Assembly: GCF_003853415.1 (NCBI RefSeq)
Contig: NZ_QTPP01000041.1
Coordinates: 1-64,000 of the forward strand
From: Burkholderia sp. Bp9142
Lineage (GTDB): Bacteria > Pseudomonadota > Gammaproteobacteria > Burkholderiales > Burkholderiaceae
DNA length: 64,000 nucleotides
Reading direction: 5' to 3'
Part shown: positions 35,145 through 43,684 of the stretch, one piece after another
Layout: each line of letters opens with the position of its first letter
Numbering within the stretch: the stretch's first letter is position 1
Program-made: the position numbers and the translations under genes
Notes under the pieces: model-generated
Databases searched by the model: none
The model's input: only the letters and a program-made list of their open reading frames with translations
Told to the model about the DNA's origin: nothing

Positions 35145-35174
35145 ACGACATCATTCCAATGCAGGCCCTATAAT
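35145..35174 (+). promoter_or_regulatory. Candidate promoter of the mla operon
   Basis: ACGACA and a perfect TATAAT (35169-35174) are separated by 18 bases, 32 bases upstream of the mlaF start codon. Confidence 0.6.
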
Positions 35175-35206
35175 TCGGCGTTCTGCGTAAAAGGACTGTC
35201 AGCTCC

Positions 35207-36028
35207 GTGAGCCCCACTCCTACCGAGACACTGCTGCAACTTCGCGACGTCGACTTTGGCTACGGCGACCGCCTCGTCCTGTCGAACCTGAACCTGCGTT
35301 TCGGGCGCGGCCAGGTCGTCGCTGTCATGGGCGGGTCGGGTTGCGGCAAGACGACCGTGCTGCGCCTGATCGGCGGCCTCGTGCGCGCACGCCGCGGCCA
35401 GGTGCTGTTCGACGGCGCCGACGTCGGCGCGCAGACGCGCGACGGCCTGTACGCGCTGCGCCGCAAGATGGGCATGCTGTTCCAGTTCGGCGCGCTGTTC
35501 ACCGACATGTCGGTGTTCGAGAACGTCGCGTTCGCGCTGCGCGAACACACCGACCTGCCCGAAGAGCTGATCCGCGACCTCGTGCTGATGAAGCTCAACG
35601 CGGTCGGGCTGCGCGGCGCGCGCGACCTGATGCCGTCCGAGGTGTCGGGCGGGATGGCGCGCCGTATCGCGCTCGCGCGCGCGATCGCGCTCGATCCGCA
35701 ACTCATCATGTACGACGAGCCGTTCGCGGGCCTCGATCCGATCTCGCTCGGCATCACCGCGAACCTGATCCGCACGCTGAACCAGGCGCTCGGCGCCACG
35801 TCGATCCTCGTCACGCACGACGTGCCGGAATCGTTCGCGATCGCCGACTACGTGTATTTTCTGGCCAACGGCGGCGTGCTCGCGCAGGGTACGCCTGACG
35901 AGCTGCGCGCGTCGACCGATCCGAGCGTGCGGCAGTTCATCGACGGCGCGCCGGACGGCCCGTTCAAATTTCATTACACGAGCCCGCCGCTGGCAGCGGA
36001 TTTCGGGCTCGGCGGAGGACGCGCATGA
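35207..36028 (+). CDS. mlaF: Phospholipid-transport ABC ATPase MlaF
   Basis: 273 residues. Walker A GGSGCGKTT, Q-loop LFQFGALFTDMSVFEN, signature VSGGMARRIALARA, Walker B LIMYDEPFAGLDPIS and switch VTHDVPES mark the MlaF class. It energises phospholipid transfer between MlaD and the periplasmic carrier MlaC, maintaining outer-membrane lipid asymmetry. The start is GTG at 35207 with AAGGA upstream. It overlaps mlaE by four bases. Confidence 0.96.
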   Translation: MSPTPTETLLQLRDVDFGYGDRLVLSNLNLRFGRGQVVAVMGGSGCGKTTVLRLIGGLVRARRGQVLFDGADVGAQTRDGLYALRRKMGMLFQFGALFTDMSVFENVAFALREHTDLPEELIRDLVLMKLNAVGLRGARDLMPSEVSGGMARRIALARAIALDPQLIMYDEPFAGLDPISLGITANLIRTLNQALGATSILVTHDVPESFAIADYVYFLANGGVLAQGTPDELRASTDPSVRQFIDGAPDGPFKFHYTSPPLAADFGLGGGRA

Positions 36029-36792
36029 TCAGCGCGATCGGACGTTACGTCATGGGCGGCCTCGTGCGCGCGGGCTACGGCACGCGGCTGTTCGTGCGCC
36101 TCGTGCTGGAATTCTTCCCGCTGCTGCGCCGGCCGCGGCTGGTCACGAAGCAGATCCACTTCCTCGGCAACTATTCGTTCGTGATCATCGCCGTGTCGGG
36201 CCTGTTCGTCGGCTTCGTGCTCGGCCTGCAGGGCTACTACACGCTGAACCGCTATGGGTCCGAGCAGGCGCTCGGCCTGCTGGTCGCGCTGTCGCTCGTG
36301 CGCGAGCTCGGCCCGGTCGTGACCGCGCTGCTGTTCGCGGGCCGCGCGGGCACGTCGCTCACGGCCGAGATCGGCCTGATGAAGGCCGGCGAGCAGCTCA
36401 CCGCGCTCGAGATGATGGCCGTCGACCCGATCAAGACGGTGATCGCGCCGCGCCTGTGGGCCGGCATCATCGCGATGCCGCTGCTCGCCGCGATCTTCAA
36501 CGCGGTCGGCGTGCTCGGTGGTTATTTCGTCGGGGTCGTGCTGATCGGCGTCGATCCGGGCGCGTTCTGGTCGCAGATGCAGGGCGGGGTCCAGGTGTGG
36601 GCCGACGTCGGCAACGGCGTGATCAAGAGCATCGTGTTCGGGTTCGCCGTGACCTTCATTGCGCTGTTTCAAGGGTATGAAGCGAAGCCCACGCCCGAGG
36701 GCGTGTCGCGCGCGACGACCAAGACGGTCGTATTCGCGTCGCTCGCCGTACTCGGCCTCGATTTCCTGCTGACCGCGCTGATGTTCAGCTAA
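36025..36792 (+). CDS. mlaE: Phospholipid-transport permease MlaE
   Basis: 255 residues, five to six membrane helices, MlaE/Tgd1 family. Characteristic segments are SLVRELGPVVTALLFAGRAG, SLTAEIGLMKAGEQLTALEM and FAVTFIALFQGYEA. It forms the membrane core of the MlaFEDB complex. The ATG overlaps the mlaF stop. Confidence 0.96.
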   Translation: MISAIGRYVMGGLVRAGYGTRLFVRLVLEFFPLLRRPRLVTKQIHFLGNYSFVIIAVSGLFVGFVLGLQGYYTLNRYGSEQALGLLVALSLVRELGPVVTALLFAGRAGTSLTAEIGLMKAGEQLTALEMMAVDPIKTVIAPRLWAGIIAMPLLAAIFNAVGVLGGYFVGVVLIGVDPGAFWSQMQGGVQVWADVGNGVIKSIVFGFAVTFIALFQGYEAKPTPEGVSRATTKTVVFASLAVLGLDFLLTALMFS

Positions 36793-36816
36793 GCCTCAGC
36801 CAAGCCAAATTTTGGG

Positions 36817-37377
36817 ATGACGATGAAAAAGACTGCTCTCGACTTCTGGGTCGGCCTGTTCGTGGTGGTGGGCTTCCTTGCGGTGCTGTTCCTGGCGCTC
36901 AAGGTCGGCAACATGAGCTCGCTGTCGTTTCAGCCGACCTACTCGGTGAGGATGAAATTCGACAACATCGGCGGGCTGAAGCCGCGCGCGGCCGTGAAGA
37001 GCGCGGGCGTCGTGGTTGGCCGCGTGAAGACGATCGGCTTCGATACCAATACGTATCAGGCGCTCGTGACGATCGACGTCGACGGCCAATACCCGTTCCC
37101 GAAGGATTCTTCGGCGAAGATCCTGACGTCCGGCCTGCTCGGCGAGCAGTACATCGGCCTCGATCCGGGCGGCGACACCGAAATGCTGAAGGCGGGCGAC
37201 ACGATCACGATGACGCAGTCGGCAATCGTGCTCGAGAACCTGATCGGCCAGTTCCTGTACAGCAAGGCGGCCGACGCGGGCGGCGCGAAGCCGGCAGCCG
37301 GCGCATCGGCCGCGCCGGCCGCGCCCGCACCGGTCGCGGTGCCGGCGTCCGCGGTGTCCGCGTCGCCCGCCCAATAA
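36817..37377 (+). CDS. mlaD: Phospholipid-binding MCE protein MlaD
   Basis: 186 residues: a short cytosolic start, one membrane anchor (about 10-30, FWVGLFVVVGFLAVLFLALK) and one MCE domain (about 40-120, with DNIGGLKPRAAVKSAGVVVG and LTSGLLGEQYIGLDPGG). Hexameric MlaD forms the lipid pore facing the periplasm. The C-terminal 45 residues are an Ala/Pro-rich low-complexity tail, longer than in E. coli. A second ATG two codons later is an alternative start. Confidence 0.95.
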   Translation: MTMKKTALDFWVGLFVVVGFLAVLFLALKVGNMSSLSFQPTYSVRMKFDNIGGLKPRAAVKSAGVVVGRVKTIGFDTNTYQALVTIDVDGQYPFPKDSSAKILTSGLLGEQYIGLDPGGDTEMLKAGDTITMTQSAIVLENLIGQFLYSKAADAGGAKPAAGASAAPAAPAPVAVPASAVSASPAQ

Positions 37378-37403
37378 CCACACGAGAGCAAGACAAGAGG
37401 GTA

Positions 37404-38375
37404 ATGACCATGCAGACGATCCGCATCAGGCACGCCGCGCTCGCCGTGGCAGCAGTCGCCGCGTTGAGCGGTTGCGCGACCGTGCAGACGCCGACCAAGG
37501 GCGATCCGCTCGAAGGCTTCAACCGGTCGATGTACAAGTTCAACGACACGGTCGACACGTATGCGCTGAAGCCGGTTGCGAAGGGCTACCAGTACGTGGT
37601 GCCGCAGCCGGTGCGCGACAGCGTGACGAACTTCTTCTCGAACATCGGCGACGTTTACATCGCGGCGAACAACATCGTGCAGCTGCGGATCGCGGACGGC
37701 GTCGGCGACATCATGCGCGTCGTGATCAACACGGTGTTCGGTGTCGGCGGCCTGTTCGACGTCGCGACGATCGCGAAACTGCCGAAGCATACCGCCGACT
37801 TCGGGATCACGATGGGCCGCTACGGCATGCCGTCGGGCCCATACCTCGTGCTGCCGCTGCTCGGCCCGAGCACGCTGCGCGACACGGCAGGCCTCGGCGT
37901 CGACTACGTCGGCAACCCGCTCACCTACGTGAAGCCGGACGGCCTGAGCTGGGGCCTGTTCGGCGTGAACCTCGTCAACACGCGCGCGAACCTGCTCGGC
38001 GCGGGTGACGTGCTGGATGCCGCGGCGCTCGACAAGTATTCGTTCGTGCGCAACGCGTACCTGCAGCGCCGCCAGATGCTGATCGACAACGCGCGCGGCG
38101 AGGCCTCGACGACGTCGAGCAACGACGCGCTGCCGAAGTACGACCTGCCGGACGACGGCGCGGCACCGGCGGCAGCCGGCGCGGCCGGTACGGCGGGCGC
38201 GGCGGCAGTCGGCGGGGCGACGGCGCCGGCCGGCGCATCGGGCGCGGCCGTTGCCGTACCGGCGTCGGGCAGTGCCGAATCGCCGAACCCGGCGAGTGCA
38301 ACGAACGTGCCGGCCATGCAGATGACGCCGCCCGCACCGGGCGGGTTCCGCTTCCCGAGCATCAAGCTGCACTGA
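37404..38375 (+). CDS. mlaA: Outer-membrane lipoprotein MlaA (VacJ)
   Basis: 323 residues. The lipobox LSGC places the lipidated Cys at 24. The VacJ domain follows (about 34-225; DPLEGFNRSMYKFNDTVD, GPYLVLPLLGPSTLRDTAG). MlaA removes misplaced phospholipid from the outer leaflet and hands it to MlaC. The last 80 residues are Ala/Gly/Pro-rich and probably disordered. In E. coli mlaA is unlinked; here it sits inside the operon between mlaD and mlaC. Confidence 0.95.
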   Translation: MTMQTIRIRHAALAVAAVAALSGCATVQTPTKGDPLEGFNRSMYKFNDTVDTYALKPVAKGYQYVVPQPVRDSVTNFFSNIGDVYIAANNIVQLRIADGVGDIMRVVINTVFGVGGLFDVATIAKLPKHTADFGITMGRYGMPSGPYLVLPLLGPSTLRDTAGLGVDYVGNPLTYVKPDGLSWGLFGVNLVNTRANLLGAGDVLDAAALDKYSFVRNAYLQRRQMLIDNARGEASTTSSNDALPKYDLPDDGAAPAAAGAAGTAGAAAVGGATAPAGASGAAVAVPASGSAESPNPASATNVPAMQMTPPAPGGFRFPSIKLH

Positions 38376-38411
38376 CCCGCTTACATTCGTTACAGCCGGA
38401 AACGATTCAGT

Positions 38412-38445
38412 CGGTAGCGCGCGCGAACTTGCGCGTAAGCTACCG
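38412..38445 (+). other. Hairpin in the mlaA-mlaC spacer
   Basis: A 7-bp outer stem (38412-38418 with 38439-38445) and an inner 5-bp CG stem could form a strong RNA hairpin about 37 bases upstream of the mlaC start. There is no T-run, so it is more likely an mRNA stability or tuning element than a terminator. Confidence 0.4.
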
Positions 38446-38482
38446 GCTCCAACCTTCGCATCGACTCTTCATGCAGGTCTCC

Positions 38483-39115
38483 ATGATGAAAAAACTGTTC
38501 CTGATCCCTGTTTTCGCGGCGCTGTTCTCGTTCGGCAGCGCAGCTCACGCGCAAGTCGACCAGTCGAACCCGCAGGTGCTGATCAAGACGGCGACGCAGC
38601 AGGTGCTCGACGAGGTCAAGCAGCAGACGATCAAGCAGGGCGACACCAACCGCATCATCACGATCGTCAACAAGGACATCCTGCCGTACACCGATTTCCG
38701 CCGCACGACGCAGCTCGCGATGGGCCGCAACTGGCGCGCGGCGTCGGCCGAGCAGCAGCAGCAGGTTCAGGAGCAGTTCAAGCTGCTGCTGATCCGCACG
38801 TATTCGGGCGCGCTCGCGCAGCTGAAGCCGGACCAGCAGATCCAGTACCCGCCGTTCCGCGCCGATCCGGCCGACACCGACGTCGTCGTGAAGACGGTCG
38901 CGATGAACAACGGCCAGCCGGTCCAGATCGACTACCGCCTGTACAAGACGGCCAACGGCTGGAAGGTGTATGACCTGAACGTGCTCGGCGCGTGGCTGAT
39001 CCAGACGTACCAGCAGCAGTTCAACGAGAAGATCCAGCAAAGCGGCGTGGACGGCCTGATCAAGTTCCTGACGCAACGCAACCAGGAACTTGCCGCCGGC
39101 AAGCAGGCGTCGTGA
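38483..39115 (+). CDS. mlaC: Periplasmic phospholipid carrier MlaC
   Basis: 210 residues with a signal peptide (1-23, ending SAAHA). MlaC/Ttg2D family segments include NKDILPYTDFRRTTQLAMGR, LLIRTYSGAL and NGWKVYDLNVLGAWLIQTY. It shuttles lipids between MlaA and MlaFEDB. The ATG at 38483 gives a standard signal peptide; an ATG four codons upstream (38471) is possible. Confidence 0.95.
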   Translation: MMKKLFLIPVFAALFSFGSAAHAQVDQSNPQVLIKTATQQVLDEVKQQTIKQGDTNRIITIVNKDILPYTDFRRTTQLAMGRNWRAASAEQQQQVQEQFKLLLIRTYSGALAQLKPDQQIQYPPFRADPADTDVVVKTVAMNNGQPVQIDYRLYKTANGWKVYDLNVLGAWLIQTYQQQFNEKIQQSGVDGLIKFLTQRNQELAAGKQAS

Positions 39116-39387
39116 GCGGCTTCGCAGCCAGCTCCTCGCTGACCGTCGCGAGCGCGAAGTCCGCGCTTGCGGACGGTCTCACGCGCATCGACGCGGGTGC
39201 CACCGCCGTCGATTGCGCGGCGCTGACGCAGTTCGATTCGTCCGCGCTCGCCGTGCTGCTCGCATGGCAACGTGCCGCGAAAGCGCGCGGTGCGGCGCTC
39301 GACATCCTCAATCTTCCCCCGAAGCTCGCCAGCCTCGCGAGCGCCTACGGCGTCGACGCGCTCATCGAAGGCACCGGGCGACATTGA
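39112..39387 (+). CDS. mlaB: STAS-domain protein MlaB
   Basis: 91 residues, STAS domain. The central VDCAALTQFDSSALAVLLAW has the conserved Asp-Ser-Ser/Ala turn that contacts the ATPase. MlaB stabilises and activates MlaF on the cytosolic face. The start is GTG at 39112, overlapping the mlaC stop. It ends mlaFEDACB. Confidence 0.9.
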   Translation: MSGFAASSSLTVASAKSALADGLTRIDAGATAVDCAALTQFDSSALAVLLAWQRAAKARGAALDILNLPPKLASLASAYGVDALIEGTGRH

Positions 39388-39477
39388 CCCTGTCCGACCG
39401 AAGCCCGCCGCGCCAGCCGGCGCGCGCACGCTTCAGGCCGCGCGCCTCCGGCGCCGGCCCCACCAGCCGGTTTGCCC

Positions 39478-39483
39478 TATAAT
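39478..39483 (+). promoter_or_regulatory. Candidate -10 box for the ABC-2 transporter pair
   Basis: A perfect TATAAT lies about 95 bases before the ATPase start in the only sizeable gap (192 bases) after mlaB. A matching -35 is not visible. Confidence 0.38.
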
Positions 39484-39579
39484 CAAGCGTTTTGCGGGGC
39501 AGCCAATCGGCGTCCGGCCCCCATTTTCATTCGCAGCAAGCACAGAATAGGCGTCGCGGCCCTTGCGCCGCGCACAGTC

Positions 39580-40506
39580 ATGTCAGCCATAGAAATCCGT
39601 CACGTCAGGAAGCGCTACAAATCGCTTCAGGCGCTCAAGGGCGTCAGCCTGTCGGTCGAGGAAGGCGAGTTTTTCGGTCTGCTCGGCCCGAACGGCGCAG
39701 GCAAGACCACGCTCATCAGTATTCTCGCCGGGCTCGCCCGGGCCGATGAAGGCAGCATCTCGGTGCTCGGCCACGACGTCGTCAAGGACTTCCGGGGTGC
39801 GCGCCGCGCGCTCGGCGTCGTGCCCCAGGAACTCGTGTTCGACCCGTTCTTCACCGTTCGCGAGACGCTGCGGATCCAGTCCGGCTACTTCGGGCTGCGT
39901 CGTAACGACGACTGGATCGACGAAGTGATGGCCAATCTCGACCTCACCGAGAAGGCCGACGCGAACATGCGTGCGCTGTCGGGCGGGATGAAGCGCCGCG
40001 TGCTGGTCGCGCAGGCGCTCGTGCACCGGCCGCCCGTGATCGTGCTCGACGAGCCGACCGCCGGCGTCGACGTCGAACTGCGCCAGACGCTGTGGAAATT
40101 CATCTCGCGGCTGAACCGCGAGGGCCACACGATCGTCCTGACCACCCATTACCTCGAGGAAGCCGAGTCGCTGTGCGACCGCATCGCGATGCTGCGTCGC
40201 GGTGAAGTCGTCGCGCTCGATCGCACCGACGCGCTGCTGCGCCGTTTCGCGGGGCTGCAGCTGTACCTGCGGCTCGCAACGGGCGCGCTGCCCGCCGAGC
40301 TGCGCGGGCTGGAGACCGATCCGGCCGCGCGCGCGCCGGGCGAGCACCTGCTGCGCCTGTCGAACTACGACGATGTCGAGCGTATCCTCGCGCAGTGCCG
40401 CGCGGCGGGTTGCACGTTCGACGAGATCGAGGTCCGCAAGGCCGACCTCGAAGATGTGTTCGTCCAGGTGATGAACGGGGCAGAAGTCGTCGAGGGGCTG
40501 GCATGA
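39580..40506 (+). CDS. ABC-2 type transporter ATPase (YadG-like)
   Basis: 308 residues. Walker A GPNGAGKTT, signature LSGGMKRRVLVAQALVH, Walker B VIVLDEPTAGVDVEL and switch TTHYLEEAE are intact, followed by a C-terminal regulatory extension (about 225-308). It drives the permease encoded next. The ATG at 39580 begins MSAIEIRHVRKRYKS; upstream in-frame codons lack a ribosome site. Substrate unknown; polysaccharide or drug export is typical of the class. Confidence 0.9.
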   Translation: MSAIEIRHVRKRYKSLQALKGVSLSVEEGEFFGLLGPNGAGKTTLISILAGLARADEGSISVLGHDVVKDFRGARRALGVVPQELVFDPFFTVRETLRIQSGYFGLRRNDDWIDEVMANLDLTEKADANMRALSGGMKRRVLVAQALVHRPPVIVLDEPTAGVDVELRQTLWKFISRLNREGHTIVLTTHYLEEAESLCDRIAMLRRGEVVALDRTDALLRRFAGLQLYLRLATGALPAELRGLETDPAARAPGEHLLRLSNYDDVERILAQCRAAGCTFDEIEVRKADLEDVFVQVMNGAEVVEGLA

Positions 40507-41357
40507 ATAAACAACCCCCACGCGAACTGCGTTCGCTCGGGGGGGCGCAGCCCCCCCGTTCCCGCCAAACTCCTGAACCCGGCGCTGTCGGGCGAGTGAC
40601 GGGAAGCGGTTTTCAAACGCTGTTCTACAAGGAACTCCTGCGCTTCTGGAAGGTGTCGTTCCAGACGGTATGCGCGCCGATCGTGACGGCGCTGCTGTAT
40701 CTGACGATCTTCGGCCACGCGCTGTCGGGCCGCGTCGAGGTGTATCCGGGCGTCGAGTACGTGAGCTTTCTCGTGCCCGGCCTCGTGATGATGAGCGTGC
40801 TGCAGAATGCGTTCGCGAACAGCTCGTCGTCGCTGATCCAGTCGAAGATCACCGGCAACCTCGTGTTCATGCTGCTGCCGCCGCTGTCGTACCGCGACAT
40901 CTTCGGCGCGTACATGCTCGCATCGGTCGTGCGCGGGCTCGCGGTCGGCACGGGCGTGTTCGTCGTGACGATCTGGTTTATCCCGATGCATTTCGCGGCG
41001 CCGTTGTTCATCATCGCGTTCGCGCTGCTCGGCTCGGCGATCCTCGGCACGCTCGGGCTGATCGCCGGGATCTGGGCCGAGAAGTTCGACCAGCTCGCCG
41101 CGTTCCAGAACTTCCTGATCATGCCGCTGACGTTCCTGTCCGGCGTGTTCTATTCGACGCACTCGCTGCCGCCCATGTGGCGCGAGATCTCGCGTCTCAA
41201 CCCGTTTTTCTACATGATCGACGGCTTCCGTTACGGGTTCTTCGGCGCGTCCGACATCAACCCGCTCGCGAGCCTCGCGATCGTCACCGGTTTCTTCGTG
41301 CTGCTCGCGGTGTTCGCGATGCGGCTGCTCGCGACCGGCTACAAACTGCGTCATTGA
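40503..41357 (+). CDS. ABC-2 type transporter permease (YadH-like)
   Basis: 284 residues with six membrane helices and the ABC-2 signature region FQNFLIMPLTFLSGVFYSTH and RLNPFFYMIDGFRYGFFG. The family-like sequence only begins around residue 36 (SGFQTLFYKELLRFWK). The first 35 residues are a Pro/Arg/Gly-rich stretch encoded by a GC palindrome, so the functional start may be later or the N-terminus was lengthened by a repeat. The ATG at 40503 overlaps the ATPase stop. Confidence 0.88.
   Translation: MNKQPPRELRSLGGAQPPRSRQTPEPGAVGRVTGSGFQTLFYKELLRFWKVSFQTVCAPIVTALLYLTIFGHALSGRVEVYPGVEYVSFLVPGLVMMSVLQNAFANSSSSLIQSKITGNLVFMLLPPLSYRDIFGAYMLASVVRGLAVGTGVFVVTIWFIPMHFAAPLFIIAFALLGSAILGTLGLIAGIWAEKFDQLAAFQNFLIMPLTFLSGVFYSTHSLPPMWREISRLNPFFYMIDGFRYGFFGASDINPLASLAIVTGFFVLLAVFAMRLLATGYKLRH
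40538..40558 (+). repeat. G7/C7 palindrome inside the permease N-terminus
   Basis: An 8-bp perfect stem, C followed by seven G (40538-40545) and seven C followed by G (40551-40558), with loop CGCAG. Similar GC palindromes are common between genes in Burkholderia; here it lies about 12 codons into a reading frame. Confidence 0.6.
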
Positions 41358-41407
41358 TATCGACGGCGGCGGCCGCCACGGGCGGCGCGCGCCGACAGGA
41401 GCCCCTC

Positions 41408-41647
41408 ATGTTGCCGACTCCCGAACAGGTCAAGCAATACATCGCCGGCGGTCTCGCCTGCACTCATCTGGAAGTCGAAGGCGACGGCCAGCATTTCTTC
41501 GCGACGATCGTGTCGGCGGCCTTCGAAGGCAAGCGGCCGATCCAGCGGCACCAGCTCGTCTATGCGGCGCTCGGCGATCGCATGAAGCAGGAAATCCACG
41601 CGCTCAGCATGAAGACGCTGACGCCCGCCGAATGGCAGAACGCATAA
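41408..41647 (+). CDS. ibaG: BolA family protein (IbaG-like)
   Basis: 79 residues, BolA/IbaG fold with the invariant His in RPIQRHQLVYAALGDRM. BolA-type proteins partner monothiol glutaredoxin in iron-sulfur cluster handling; IbaG is linked to acid stress. Position just before murA and downstream of mla matches the E. coli mlaFEDCB-ibaG-murA order. Confidence 0.93.
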   Translation: MLPTPEQVKQYIAGGLACTHLEVEGDGQHFFATIVSAAFEGKRPIQRHQLVYAALGDRMKQEIHALSMKTLTPAEWQNA

Positions 41648-41660
41648 CCGGAACCACTGA

Positions 41661-43010
41661 GTGCAAGTCACCGTCAACGAGCGCGATGCCGTCCAGAGCG
41701 TCGCCACGGCACACCCGGCCGTCAACGGGGAATCGCAAGGACATGGGATGGACAAGCTGGTGATCGAAGGCGGTCGCCGGCTGTCGGGCGAGATCGTCGT
41801 GTCGGGCGCGAAGAACGCCGCGCTGCCGATCCTGTGCGCGGGGCTGCTCAGCGCCGAGCCGGTCGAGCTCGACAACGTGCCGAACCTGAAGGACGTGCGC
41901 ACCACGCTGAAGGTACTGAACCAGATGGGCGTGAAGAGCGAAACGGACGGCTGCCGCGTGCAGCTCGACGCGTCGCGCGTCGACAACCTCGTCGCGCCGT
42001 ACGAGCTCGTCAAGACGATGCGCGCGTCGATCCTCGTGCTCGGGCCGCTGCTCGCGCGCTTCGGCGAGGCGAAGGTGTCGCTGCCGGGCGGCTGCGCGAT
42101 CGGCGCGCGTCCGGTCGACCAGCACATCAAGGGCCTGCAGGCGATGGGCGCCGAGATCAGCATCGAGCACGGCTTCATCGAGGCCCGCGCGAAGCGCCTG
42201 AAGGGCGCGCGCATCGTGACCGACATGATCACGGTGACGGGGACGGAAAACCTGCTGATGGCCGCGACGCTGGCCGACGGCGAGACGGTGATCGAGAACG
42301 CGGCGCGCGAGCCGGAAGTGAGCGATCTCGCACACTTGCTGGTCGCGATGGGCGCGAAAATCGACGGGATCGGCACCGACCGCCTCGTGATCCAGGGCGT
42401 CGAGCGGCTGCACGGCGCACGCCATTCGGTGATTCCGGACCGCATCGAGGCCGGCACGTTCCTGTGCGCGGTCGCGGCGGCGGGCGGCGACGTGATGCTG
42501 ACGGGCGTGCGTCCGCACATCCTCGACGCGGTGATCGACAAGCTGCGCGAGGCCGGCGTGTCGATCGAGGAAGGCGACAGCTGGCTGCGCGTGAAGATGG
42601 ACCGCCGGCCGTCGGCGGTGACGATCCGCACGTCGGAATACCCGGCGTTCCCGACCGACATGCAGGCGCAGTTCATGGCCCTCAATTCGGTCGCGACGGG
42701 CACCGCGCAGGTCGTCGAGACGATCTTCGAGAACCGCTTCATGCACGTGCAGGAACTGAACCGGCTCGGCGCGAACATCACGATCGACGGCAACACGGCG
42801 CGCGTGACCGGCGTCGACAAGCTGTCCGGCGCGACCGTGATGGCGACCGACCTGCGTGCGTCGGCGAGCCTCGTGATCGCCGGGCTGCGCGCCGAAGGCG
42901 AAACGCTCGTCGACCGCATCTATCACCTGGACCGCGGCTACGACCGCATGGAAACCAAACTGACCGCCGTCGGCGCGAACGTGCGCCGCCTCTCCGGGAG
43001 CCAAGCATGA
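41661..43010 (+). CDS. murA: UDP-N-acetylglucosamine 1-carboxyvinyltransferase
   Basis: 449 residues from GTG at 41661. It transfers enolpyruvate from PEP to UDP-GlcNAc, the first committed step of peptidoglycan synthesis. The catalytic Cys, target of fosfomycin, is in SLPGGCAIGARPVDQH; KNAALPILCA and DMQAQFMAL are also family motifs. An ATG at 41748 with AAGGA six bases upstream would give 420 residues, close to E. coli MurA (419), and is a serious alternative. I keep the longer form because related Burkholderia proteins, as I recall them, share the extra N-terminus. The stop overlaps hisG. Confidence 0.95.
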   Translation: MQVTVNERDAVQSVATAHPAVNGESQGHGMDKLVIEGGRRLSGEIVVSGAKNAALPILCAGLLSAEPVELDNVPNLKDVRTTLKVLNQMGVKSETDGCRVQLDASRVDNLVAPYELVKTMRASILVLGPLLARFGEAKVSLPGGCAIGARPVDQHIKGLQAMGAEISIEHGFIEARAKRLKGARIVTDMITVTGTENLLMAATLADGETVIENAAREPEVSDLAHLLVAMGAKIDGIGTDRLVIQGVERLHGARHSVIPDRIEAGTFLCAVAAAGGDVMLTGVRPHILDAVIDKLREAGVSIEEGDSWLRVKMDRRPSAVTIRTSEYPAFPTDMQAQFMALNSVATGTAQVVETIFENRFMHVQELNRLGANITIDGNTARVTGVDKLSGATVMATDLRASASLVIAGLRAEGETLVDRIYHLDRGYDRMETKLTAVGANVRRLSGSQA

Positions 43011-43660
43011 CCGCGCCGCTGACCCTCGCCCTGTCGAAGGGCCGGATTTTCGAGGAAACCCTGCCGCTGCTGGCGGCCGCCGGCGTGCAGGTGGCCGAGG
43101 ATCCGGAAACGTCGCGCAAGCTGATCCTGCCGACGACCGATCCGAACCTGCGCGTGATCATCGTGCGCGCGAGCGACGTGCCGACCTATGTCGAATACGG
43201 CGCGGCCGATTTCGGCGTGGCCGGCAAGGACGTGCTGGTCGAGCACGGCGGCTCGGGCCTGTACCAGCCGATCGATCTGAACATTGCGCGCTGCCGGATG
43301 TCGGTGGCCGTGCCGGCCGGCTTCGACTACGCGAACGCGGTGCGCCAGGGCGCGCGCCTGCGGGTCGCGACCAAGTACGTCGAAACGGCACGCGAACACT
43401 TCGCCGCGAAGGGCGTGCACGTCGACCTGATCAAGCTGTACGGCTCGATGGAGCTGGCGCCGCTGGTCGGGCTGGCCGACGCGATCGTCGACCTCGTCAG
43501 CTCGGGCGGCACGCTGAAGGCGAACAATCTGGTCGAGGTCGAGGAGATCATGGCGATCTCGTCGCGCCTCGTCGTGAACCAGGCTGCGCTGAAGTTGAAG
43601 CGCGCGGCGCTCAAGCCGATTCTCGACGCGTTCGAACGCGCGTCGCAGAATGGCAACTGA
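43007..43660 (+). CDS. hisG: ATP phosphoribosyltransferase, short-form catalytic subunit
   Basis: 217 residues, the short HisG form that lacks the C-terminal regulatory domain and needs HisZ, which must be encoded elsewhere. It makes phosphoribosyl-ATP, the first step of histidine synthesis. Motifs: LALSKGRIFEETLPLL, YGAADFGVAGKD, and ADAIVDLVSSGGTLKANNL at the phosphate site. The ATG overlaps the murA stop. Confidence 0.96.
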   Translation: MTAPLTLALSKGRIFEETLPLLAAAGVQVAEDPETSRKLILPTTDPNLRVIIVRASDVPTYVEYGAADFGVAGKDVLVEHGGSGLYQPIDLNIARCRMSVAVPAGFDYANAVRQGARLRVATKYVETAREHFAAKGVHVDLIKLYGSMELAPLVGLADAIVDLVSSGGTLKANNLVEVEEIMAISSRLVVNQAALKLKRAALKPILDAFERASQNGN

Positions 43661-43684
43661 GCGCATCACCGTAACGGAACTCCC

